Notes under the pieces: model-generated
What the model was told of the DNA's origin: nothing
Database searches by the model: none
Seen by the model: only the letters and a program-made list of their open reading frames with translations
From: Ruminococcus sp.
Lineage (GTDB): Bacteria > Bacillota > Clostridia > Oscillospirales > Ruminococcaceae
Reading direction: 5' to 3'
NCBI GenBank assembly: GCA_024697705.1
Contig: JAILFF010000082.1
Location: 1 to 22,409 of the forward strand
DNA: 22,409 nucleotides
Translations under genes and position numbers: made by a program
In this document: in pieces, positions 1 to 4,870 of the stretch
How positions within the stretch are numbered: position 1 is the stretch's first letter
How the letters are laid out: each line of letters opens with the position of its first letter

Positions 1-63
1 TCTCTCCTTTCATTATAAAATAACATATAATCAGCACGCCGTCCGCAGACTGCGTACCATATC
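1..63 (-). promoter_or_regulatory. Leader and ribosome binding site of a minus-strand gene just left of the window
   Basis: Read on the minus strand, positions 10 to 1 spell AAAGGAGAGA, a good Shine-Dalgarno sequence. The start codon would therefore lie a few bases left of position 1. The AT-rich stretch from about 57 down to 11 would be the untranslated leader of the transcript from the promoter at 92-64. The gene itself is not in the window, so its product is unknown. Confidence 0.6.
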
Positions 64-92
64 ATTATATAATACTATCTTTGACTTGTCAA
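64..92 (-). promoter_or_regulatory. Consensus housekeeping (sigma-A) promoter, firing leftward
   Basis: On the minus strand, TTGACA (92-87) and TATAAT (69-64) are separated by exactly 17 bp, a perfect vegetative promoter. Start of transcription is expected near 57. The -35 box is part of a small palindrome, TTGAC-TT-GTCAA (81-92), which could bind a repressor. The promoter lies back to back with the brnTA promoter at 157-185. Confidence 0.8.
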
Positions 93-111
93 CGGTTGAA
101 GAAAAATTCTT

Positions 112-125
112 TGTAAAAGTTTACA
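112..125. promoter_or_regulatory. Palindrome between the two divergent promoters, possible operator
   Basis: TGTAAA-AG-TTTACA is a perfect 6-2-6 inverted repeat lying between the leftward promoter (64-92) and the rightward one (157-185). A second small dyad, CAAT-CAT-ATTG (149-159), touches the -35 box of the brnTA promoter. BrnA antitoxins are known to repress their own promoter, so either dyad could be its site. Which one, if any, cannot be decided by eye. Confidence 0.35.
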
Positions 126-156
126 GAAATTTAATAATACCTGATTCACAATCATA

Positions 157-185
157 TTGACAAATAATTGTTTTATATTTATAAT
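157..185 (+). promoter_or_regulatory. Consensus sigma-A promoter of brnTA
   Basis: TTGACA (157-162) and TATAAT (180-185) with a 17-bp spacer match the vegetative consensus perfectly. The brnT ATG begins at 192, only six bases after the -10 box. Transcription would thus start at or right next to the start codon, giving an essentially leaderless message. No Shine-Dalgarno sequence precedes that ATG. Confidence 0.85.
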
Positions 186-191
186 AGAACT

Positions 192-490
192 ATGAATGAG
201 CTTGAATTTGAATGGGACGAAAATAAGAATACCATTAACAAAAAGAAACATAACATTTCTTTGAGGAAGTCAAAACTGTTTTTTACGACGAGGACGCACT
301 TTTGATTGATGATGTCGAGCATTCGGAAAGTGAGGAGAGGTTTATTATTCTTGGGAACAGCGCACGCGCCAATATGCTTGTGGTGTGCCATTGTTATCGT
401 CATTCCGAATCGGTCATAAGAATAATCTCGGCGCGAAAAGCAACCCGGAACGAGTCACGGCAGTATTATGACAGGAGGTCAAGCCTATGA
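192..490 (+). pseudogene. brnT: BrnT-family toxin gene, frame broken by a single-base deletion
   Basis: BrnT is the ribonuclease toxin (RelE-like fold) of type II BrnT/BrnA systems. Frame one, from the ATG at 192, gives MNELEFEWDENKNTINKKKH then NIS and ends at a TGA at 303-305. The family sequence continues in another frame from the GAG at 263: EEVKTVFYDEDALLIDD, then ERFIILG, VVCHCYR and IRIISARKATRNE, ending at the TGA at 488-490. One T is missing from the T run at 260-262, where the family has HxISF. Joined, the two parts give a full-length protein of about 99 residues. The upstream promoter is intact. Either the toxin is inactivated while its antitoxin is kept, or this is a sequencing error in a short homopolymer. 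The last codons overlap the brnA start by four bases. Confidence 0.85.
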
Positions 491-696
491 AAGAAGAATA
501 TGATTTTTCAAATGGCATTAAGAATCCTTATGCCGAAAAGTTGAAACAGCAGACGACCATAAACGTTGACAACAGCATAGTGGAATATTTCAAGTCAATG
601 GCGAAAACGACCGGTATTCCGTATCAAATGCTGATAAACCTTTATTTGTCCGATTGCGTGAAAAACAAGCGCAGTCTTGATATTTCATGGAGATAA
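487..696 (+). CDS. brnA: BrnA-type antitoxin, ribbon-helix-helix protein
   Basis: This 69-residue protein is the likely antitoxin partner of BrnT; it would bind and neutralise the toxin and repress the shared promoter. The N-terminus (residues 1-25) is polar, and residues 24-60 have the ribbon-helix-helix pattern: a beta strand TTINVDNSIVEYF, then the helix pair around GIPYQMLINLYLSDCV. The start at 487 overlaps the brnT stop in an ATGA junction and is preceded by AGGAGG at 472-477, much stronger than anything before brnT. Such overlap suggests translational coupling, so the frameshift in brnT may alter brnA expression. The family also contains orphan antitoxins, but the brnT remnant makes the pairing clear. 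Confidence 0.85.
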   Translation: MKEEYDFSNGIKNPYAEKLKQQTTINVDNSIVEYFKSMAKTTGIPYQMLINLYLSDCVKNKRSLDISWR

Positions 697-700
697 TTTA

Positions 701-731
701 AGCGGCACGGTAAATTTTTTATCGTGCCGCT
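701..731. terminator. Stem-loop between convergent brnA and sigF, probable bidirectional terminator
   Basis: AGCGGCACG (701-709) pairs with CGTGCCGCT (723-731), extended by a G-T and a T-A pair, around a 9-base AT loop. It sits 4 bases after the brnA stop and 19 bases beyond the sigF stop. The flanks are only moderately T-rich (TAAATTAT on the minus strand), so termination efficiency is uncertain. Confidence 0.65.
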
Positions 732-750
732 CACTTTCTGTAAATACTGT

Positions 751-1416
751 TTATTCCAATTTTTCCCGCAGAGCCGCCAGCAGCTTTTTCTCCCGCCGCG
801 ACACCTGCACCTGCGTCATGCCGAGCGCCGCCGCTGTCTCGGTCTGTGTTTTGTCGCGGAAATAGCGAAGCGTTATCAGCAGACGGTCGCGCTCGTCGAG
901 CCCCGCCAGCGCCTTTGACAGTGCGAGCTCTTCGAGTATACGCTCCTCCGACGACGGCACCGGTACATCTGCCTCGTCGATGCCGTCCTCTGTCTGCACT
1001 GTCAGGCTGACGGGAGGTCGTCCTGCCGATATCGCCTCGACCACCTGCTCGCAGCTCTCGCCGCACAGCTCCGCAAGCTCGCCGACGGTCGGTTCGCGCC
1101 CGTGTTCTGCCATGAAACTGTCCTTTATCCGCGTGAGTTTCAGATACAATTCCTTCACGCCGCGGCTGACCTTGACCGCGCCGCCGTCACGGAAAAGCCG
1201 TTTGATCTCGCCCAAGATCACAGGCACCGCGTAGGTGGAGAATTTCAGCCCGCGGCTCTCGTCGAAAGCCCTTGCCGCCTTCATCAGCCCGATACAGCCC
1301 GCGCCGCAGAGGTCCTCGTACTCGATGCCGCGCCCTCTGAACTTGTTAGCGCACAGGTGAACCAGTCCCAGATTTTCTTCCGCTCTTGTTTGAAATGCCG
1401 TCTTTAACGCTTTCAT
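751..1416 (-). CDS. sigF: RNA polymerase forespore sigma factor SigF
   Basis: Sigma-F directs early forespore transcription after asymmetric division and is held inactive by SpoIIAB. The protein (221 residues from ATG 1416) shows conserved region 2 (GIEYEDLCGAGCIGLMKA and FDESRGLKFSTYAVPVILGE), region 3 (REPTVGELAELC) and a C-terminal helix-turn-helix region 4 (LDERDRLLITLRYF, then ETAAALGMTQVQVSRREKK). I chose ATG 1416 because GGGAGAGA lies 7 bases upstream. A TTG at 1452 would extend the frame but has no visible binding site. The gene is last in the spoIIA operon and overlaps spoIIAB by 71 bp, much more than usual. The SigF identity rests on sequence and on the SpoIIAA-SpoIIAB context, which separates it from SigG. 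Confidence 0.95.
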   Translation of the reverse strand: MKALKTAFQTRAEENLGLVHLCANKFRGRGIEYEDLCGAGCIGLMKAARAFDESRGLKFSTYAVPVILGEIKRLFRDGGAVKVSRGVKELYLKLTRIKDSFMAEHGREPTVGELAELCGESCEQVVEAISAGRPPVSLTVQTEDGIDEADVPVPSSEERILEELALSKALAGLDERDRLLITLRYFRDKTQTETAAALGMTQVQVSRREKKLLAALREKLE

Positions 1417-1858
1417 CGCCCGATCTCTCCCGTAAAGTCTTTTCCATGACAAGCGACGTACCGTGACCCCGACTGCTTTTTACGCGCAGACTGTCGGTGA
1501 AGCTCTCCATGACGGAAAAGCCCAGTCCTGCGCGTTCTTCTTCGGGTGCGGTGGTGAAAAGCGGCTGCATAGCCTGCGTGATGTCGGCGATGCCGCAGCC
1601 TTTGTCGCGTATCCGTATGTAGACCCGTCGGTCGGAGTAGAGCCGCACCTGCATGGAGATCACGCCGCCCGGTCTGCCGCGGTAGCCGTGGACGATAGAA
1701 TTTGTGACGGCTTCGGAAACGGCGGTTTTCAGCTCGGCAAGCTCGCTGACGTAGGGGTCGAGCTGCGCTATGAACGCCGACACGCAGGCGCGGGCGAAGG
1801 CTTCGTTTTCGCCGCGGGCGGGAAAGGAGAGCTTCATCTCGTTGAGGCAGCGCTTCAA
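1346..1858 (-). CDS. spoIIAB: Anti-sigma F factor / serine kinase SpoIIAB
   Basis: SpoIIAB binds and inhibits sigma-F and phosphorylates SpoIIAA. It is a GHKL ATPase. The N box is SEAVTNSIVHGY (48-59), the G1 box RDKGCGIAD (84-92), the second glycine motif ERAGLGFSVMESF (108-120), and the last GHGTSL (131-136). The first residues (MKRCLNEMKLSFPARGENEAFAR) resemble the start of the Bacillus protein, supporting the ATG at 1858, which overlaps the spoIIAA stop in an ATGA junction. The catalytic domain ends near residue 142. About 28 extra residues, rich in Ser, Gly, Lys and Arg, are read through the beginning of sigF in another frame. That tail looks unlike any SpoIIAB I know and may be a by-product of a lost stop codon or of a late frameshift. 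Confidence 0.93.
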   Translation of the reverse strand: MKRCLNEMKLSFPARGENEAFARACVSAFIAQLDPYVSELAELKTAVSEAVTNSIVHGYRGRPGGVISMQVRLYSDRRVYIRIRDKGCGIADITQAMQPLFTTAPEEERAGLGFSVMESFTDSLRVKSSRGHGTSLVMEKTLRERSGDESVKDGISNKSGRKSGTGSPVR

Positions 1859-2181
1859 AGTCTGACACCTCCTTCGCCGAGTATGGGGCAGAGCTTGTCT
1901 ATGCCCGAGAGCTTCATCACCTTAACGATATAGGCGGGCGGGTCGCAGACGGAGCATTTTCCGCCGAGTTCGCTCATCAGTTTTGAGCGACCCATAACGA
2001 GACCGATGCCCGAGCTGTCCATGAAATTGACGGCGGAGAAGTCGAGAACGAGTTCGCTTACGGGGTTCATGGTAACGGCGCGGTCGATCTCGGAGCGCAT
2101 ATCGGCGGCGGTGAAGTGGTCGATGTCGCCCGAAAGTCGGGCGGTAAGCACGGCGCCGTCGAGAGAGGTTGTAACAGGCAT
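1855..2181 (-). CDS. spoIIAA: Anti-anti-sigma factor SpoIIAA
   Basis: SpoIIAA is a STAS-domain protein that, when unphosphorylated, displaces sigma-F from SpoIIAB; SpoIIE phosphatase reactivates it. The 108-residue protein has the usual length and the signature FMDSSGIGLVMGR, in which Ser56 is the expected phosphorylation site. GDIDHFTAADMRSEID forms the first strand-helix unit. ATG 2181 is preceded by GGAGG with good spacing. It is the first gene of the operon spoIIAA-spoIIAB-sigF. Expression in Bacillus depends on sigma-H, but I could not find a convincing sigma-H promoter upstream here. Confidence 0.95.
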   Translation of the reverse strand: MPVTTSLDGAVLTARLSGDIDHFTAADMRSEIDRAVTMNPVSELVLDFSAVNFMDSSGIGLVMGRSKLMSELGGKCSVCDPPAYIVKVMKLSGIDKLCPILGEGGVRL

Positions 2182-2235
2182 AATTATTCCTCCGTTTGCA
2201 AAAACGAGCAGTTATTTACAGATAATAGTTAATAG

Positions 2236-2320
2236 ATGATAGATAAAAGATAATATGTGCATCAGTGAAGTATTGTTTTTTTCAAACACGAGGCTTAACA
2301 TATATCTTTTATCTATTATC
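2236..2320. repeat. AT-rich fold-back repeat upstream of spoIIAA
   Basis: The left arm (2236-2258) reads ATGATAGATAAAAGATAATA then TGT, and the right arm (2298-2320) is its near-perfect inverse; a run of GATAATAG-type repeats continues on both sides (about 2221-2335). The loop is about 39 bases. It resembles a small non-autonomous fold-back element. Its strand-symmetric sequence would form a long hairpin in the leader of the spoIIA message if transcription starts further upstream. Confidence 0.6.
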
Positions 2321-2668
2321 GCTTATCTTCTTTCAAATGCTCATTTATTTGTTCTTTAGCATAATTATACCTCCCCTTGGGCGCGGTTTCTGTCGGTATT
2401 ACGGTCATGCAAATTGTATATGCAACATTCCTAAATCAATATATCTGCATTTGTACGGTCTGACGGGTATTTGTGCGCTCTGCAATATGCTTGTACACGG
2501 GATAATATTATGATATGATTTGTATTCCTCGGTTTAAAATATTACAATAAAATGCATATTATTTGCGTTCAATTCGCAATATGCCACAAATCGCTGCTTG
2601 CTATATTGTTTATATTGCCTAATTTGTATGCTGTGCCCAAAATAGACGTGGTAATCGTTTTCTTGTGC
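2321..2668. other. AT-rich intergenic stretch, no gene supported
   Basis: Two plus-strand open frames here (2265-2513 and 2552-2839) lack ribosome binding sites, have low-complexity hydrophobic translations and resemble no family, so I do not call them. The only noteworthy element is on the minus strand: GGGGAGG (2376-2370) followed at the right distance by a five-codon open frame (2362-2345). Any spoIIA promoter should lie somewhere in this stretch. Confidence 0.5.
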
Positions 2669-2697
2669 TTGACAAAACGGCTGAATATTGATATAAT
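2669..2697 (+). promoter_or_regulatory. Consensus sigma-A promoter of the ABC ATPase genes
   Basis: TTGACA (2669-2674) and TATAAT (2692-2697) are separated by 17 bp, a perfect vegetative promoter. Transcription should start near 2704, about 180 bases upstream of the first ATPase gene. Confidence 0.8.
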
Positions 2698-2703
2698 TAT
2701 AAT

Positions 2704-2884
2704 TAGCGGATTACGCTCTTTTAACGTATTTGAACCGAATTATTTATATTTAATGTTCAAATCGCTCAAAAACCGAGCGGTAATTTATTGCATGGTAACA
2801 AACCATATTACGTTTAAAATGTACGGTCAACAAACATAAAACGTCTGCGCGGCTGTGCTTTTCTTTAAGGAGATCGCTCTCGGA
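2704..2884 (+). promoter_or_regulatory. Long, possibly structured leader of the ABC locus
   Basis: The predicted leader has several local inverted repeats: CGCTC-AAAAAC-(C)GAGCG (about 2763-2779), ATGGT-AACAA-ACCAT (about 2793-2808) and ACGTTT paired with AAACGT (about 2811-2843). It ends with AAGGAG (2867-2872) ahead of the ATG at 2885. I recognise no known riboswitch class in it. The pairing is only what can be seen by eye. Confidence 0.35.
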
Positions 2885-3565
2885 ATGAATGAAATAATAC
2901 TGTCCGCACAGCACGTCAGCCGCAGCTTTAAAATAGGCGACGGCAGCGTTGTCACCGCGCTTAAGGACATTAATCTCACGATCGAAAAGGGTAAGCTCAC
3001 CGTGCTGAGAGGTCGCTCCGGCAGCGGTAAGACCACGCTTATCAATATTCTCGGGGCGCTCGATAAGCCTTCGGGCGGCGCGGTCATGTTCGGCGGACGC
3101 GATATCACACGCTTAAGCGAACGAAAGCGCGATACCCTTCGCCGCCGTGAGATGGCGTTCGTGTTCCAGTCGGTAGCTCTGATGAGCGGTCTGACCGCCT
3201 TCGAGAACGTCGAATTCGGGCTGCGGCTCGCGGGATACCCTTATAAAAAGAGAAACGCCCGCACAACGCAGGTCATGAAGGAGGTCGGGCTCGATAAGCG
3301 TATGCACCACCGACCGAGCGAGATGTCGGGCGGCGAACAGCAGCGCACGGCAATAGCCCGTGCTATCGCTCACGAGCCGCTTCTGGTCTTCGCCGACGAG
3401 CCGACCGCCGAGCTTGACACCGCGACGGCGCTCCACATCGTCAAGCTGTTCAAGGAGCTTGTGGCAAGGCAGGATATGACGATTGTTATGACTACCCACG
3501 ACCCCAGCATGATGGACATAGCCGACAGGGTATACACGCTTGAGGACGGTGAGATAATTGGCTGA
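2885..3565 (+). CDS. ABC transporter ATPase, MacB/LolD/FtsE type
   Basis: This 226-residue nucleotide-binding subunit has every ATPase motif: Walker A GRSGSGKTT (43-51), Q-loop FVFQS (Gln95), signature SGGEQQR (148-154), Walker B LLVFADEPTAE (166-176) with D-loop LDTAT, and switch His205 in TTHD. Length and the SGGEQQR form match the LolD/MacB/FtsE group, which normally pairs with FtsX-like permeases, not the longer MalK type expected for sugar importers. No FtsX-like gene is present. ATG 2885 follows AAGGAGA at a 12-base spacing; a GTG at 2855 has no binding site. The gene overlaps the next ATPase by 8 bp, suggesting coupled translation and a heterodimer. The neighbouring MalFG-type permeases are the likely partners, which is inference. 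Confidence 0.88.
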   Translation: MNEIILSAQHVSRSFKIGDGSVVTALKDINLTIEKGKLTVLRGRSGSGKTTLINILGALDKPSGGAVMFGGRDITRLSERKRDTLRRREMAFVFQSVALMSGLTAFENVEFGLRLAGYPYKKRNARTTQVMKEVGLDKRMHHRPSEMSGGEQQRTAIARAIAHEPLLVFADEPTAELDTATALHIVKLFKELVARQDMTIVMTTHDPSMMDIADRVYTLEDGEIIG

Positions 3566-4553
3566 GGCTTACGGCAGCAATATTTACGACGAGATCGGCG
3601 CGGGGCTTGAACAGTCGAACGCGGGCAGCATGATAAGCTGCGAGAACCTCGTCAAGATATACAAGACAAGCGAGATCGAGGTCGTGGCGCTGCAAGGGCT
3701 CGACCTGAACGTTGACAAGGGCGAACTGATGGCGATCGTCGGGAACTCGGGGAGCGGGAAGTCCACGCTGCTCAATATGCTCGGAGGACTTGACCGACCG
3801 AGCGCGGGGCAGCTGCACGTTGACGGAAAGAACCTGCTGAAATTCACCGACCGCGATTACGTCGAGTACAAGCGGCGGACGGTGGGGTTCGTGTGGCAGA
3901 ACAACGCCCGCAACCTCGTGCCGTATCTGACAGCAGTGCAGAACATCGAGCTGCCGATGATGCTCGTCGGCGGGAGAAAGCGCCGCAAACGCGCTCTCGA
4001 ACTGCTCGATAAGGTCGGGCTGATAAAGCGGAAGAACTCGCGGCTCGATCAGATGTCGGGCGGCGAACAGCAGCGGGTGGCTATCGCGATAGCGCTGGCG
4101 AACGATCCGAAGCTGCTTTTGGCGGACGAGCCTACGGGTTCGGTCGACACCAAGACCTCGAACACGATACTCGATATTTTCAAGGAGCTTAACAAAAACG
4201 ACGGTCTGACGATGGTGATCGTCACGCACGATGTCAAGCTTGCCAAGCATATCGACCGCGTGGTGGCGATACGCGACGGGCGAACGAGCTCGGAGATCGT
4301 CAGAAAGCGCTCCTACCGCGAAGACCTTGAAGCGATGGGCGATGTTACGCTTTCGGGTACGGACGGTACTGACGGGGAAGAGGATTTCACCCACGAGGAG
4401 CTTGTCGTGCTCGACCGCTCTGGACGCTTGCAGCTGCCGAAGGATTACATGGACGCGCTTAAGCTAAAGGGCGGCGACAAGGTGAAGGTCGAGCTTGACG
4501 AGGGCACGGAGGAAAGCCCCGATAAGCGCATCTTTATAAGGCGTTCGGGCTGA
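3558..4553 (+). CDS. ABC transporter ATPase with C-terminal AbrB/SpoVT-like domain
   Basis: Residues 25-245 form a LolD/MacB-type ATPase: Walker A GNSGSGKST (62-70), Q-loop FVWQN (Gln114), signature SGGEQQR (168-174), Walker B LLLADEPTG (186-194), switch His224 in VTHD. A polar linker (246-280, rich in Gly, Thr, Asp and Glu) leads to residues 282-328, VVLDRSGRLQLPKDYMDALK then LKGGDKVKVELDE and RIFIRR, the pattern of the AbrB/SpoVT swapped-hairpin fold (strand, GR-hydrophobic-P, helix, GDKV strand). Such domains usually bind DNA as dimers. Here it may dimerise or regulate the ATPase. The TTG at 3558 sits inside the end of the previous gene, after a weak GGTGAG; an ATG at residue 25 lacks a binding site. 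The protein is about 100 residues longer than a plain LolD. Confidence 0.88.
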   Translation: MAEAYGSNIYDEIGAGLEQSNAGSMISCENLVKIYKTSEIEVVALQGLDLNVDKGELMAIVGNSGSGKSTLLNMLGGLDRPSAGQLHVDGKNLLKFTDRDYVEYKRRTVGFVWQNNARNLVPYLTAVQNIELPMMLVGGRKRRKRALELLDKVGLIKRKNSRLDQMSGGEQQRVAIAIALANDPKLLLADEPTGSVDTKTSNTILDIFKELNKNDGLTMVIVTHDVKLAKHIDRVVAIRDGRTSSEIVRKRSYREDLEAMGDVTLSGTDGTDGEEDFTHEELVVLDRSGRLQLPKDYMDALKLKGGDKVKVELDEGTEESPDKRIFIRRSG

Positions 4554-4576
4554 CGGTAATGACGGTAAAAAATCAT

Positions 4577-4754
4577 AGTTAAAAGTGAATAGTGTACAGT
4601 GAACAGTTAAGGTGTCCGCTTTGCGAACGTTATTATGCGGAGGCTTCGCCCCGCACCGATATTTTTCACATCGTCAGATACTTTTTGCGGAGCTTGCTTC
4701 CGCATAATTATCGCCGAAGGCGATACATTAACTATTCACTATTTACTATTAACT
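4577..4754. repeat. Fold-back repeat element (MITE- or REP-like) with internal hairpins
   Basis: The ends are inverted repeats: left arm 4577-4610 and right arm 4728-4754, matching at 24 of 27 positions once a 7-base insertion (TACAGTG) in the left arm is removed. Units of AGTTAA and AGTGAA recur in the arms. Inside are hairpins TGCGG-A-GGC-TTC-GCC-CCGCA (about 4636-4655), TGCGGA-GCTTGC-TTCCGCA (about 4686-4704) and ATCGCC-GAA-GGCGAT (about 4709-4724), and ATTATGCGGA is repeated inverted as TCCGCATAAT. It encodes no protein and no clear target duplication flanks it. It separates the two ATPase genes from the solute-binding protein gene and could attenuate or stabilise the message. Confidence 0.7.
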
Positions 4755-4870
4755 TTGCATTGTTACCTATATACCTTATTATAATAGGATAGATTCTGAA
4801 AAGGGATATGATCGGGTGAGGGTTCACCTGTATTATAAACAGCAAATATACCGGAAAGGTGGATTTTACA
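4755..4870 (+). promoter_or_regulatory. Possible second promoter and leader before the solute-binding protein gene
   Basis: TATAAT lies at 4780-4785. The best -35 match, TTGCAT at 4755-4760, has a long 19-bp spacer, so the promoter is only probable. The leader holds a small perfect hairpin, GGTGA-GGGT-TCACC (4815-4828), with no T run after it, which could be an operator or a leader hairpin. AAAGGTGG (4855-4862) is the ribosome binding site for GTG 4871. Confidence 0.4.

Noticed and set aside
255..270. Programmed minus-one frameshift as an explanation for brnT
   Set aside because: No X-XXY-YYZ slippery heptamer and no clear downstream stem; BrnT is normally a single frame, so deletion or sequence error is simpler.
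2182..2420. Sigma-H promoter for spoIIA
   Set aside because: Only partial matches such as GGAGGTATA and AAAGAACAA on the minus strand, with wrong spacing; not strong enough to annotate.
2265..2513. 82-codon plus-strand open frame in the spacer upstream of the ABC locus
   Set aside because: GTG start without a ribosome binding site, overlaps the fold-back repeat, low-complexity hydrophobic translation, no family resemblance.
2552..2839. 95-codon plus-strand open frame
   Set aside because: No Shine-Dalgarno sequence, runs across the consensus promoter at 2669-2697 and the leader, and has AT-driven codon use.
4592..4792. 66-codon open frame within the fold-back element
   Set aside because: Entirely inside the inverted repeat and its flank; no binding site; translation reflects the repeat.
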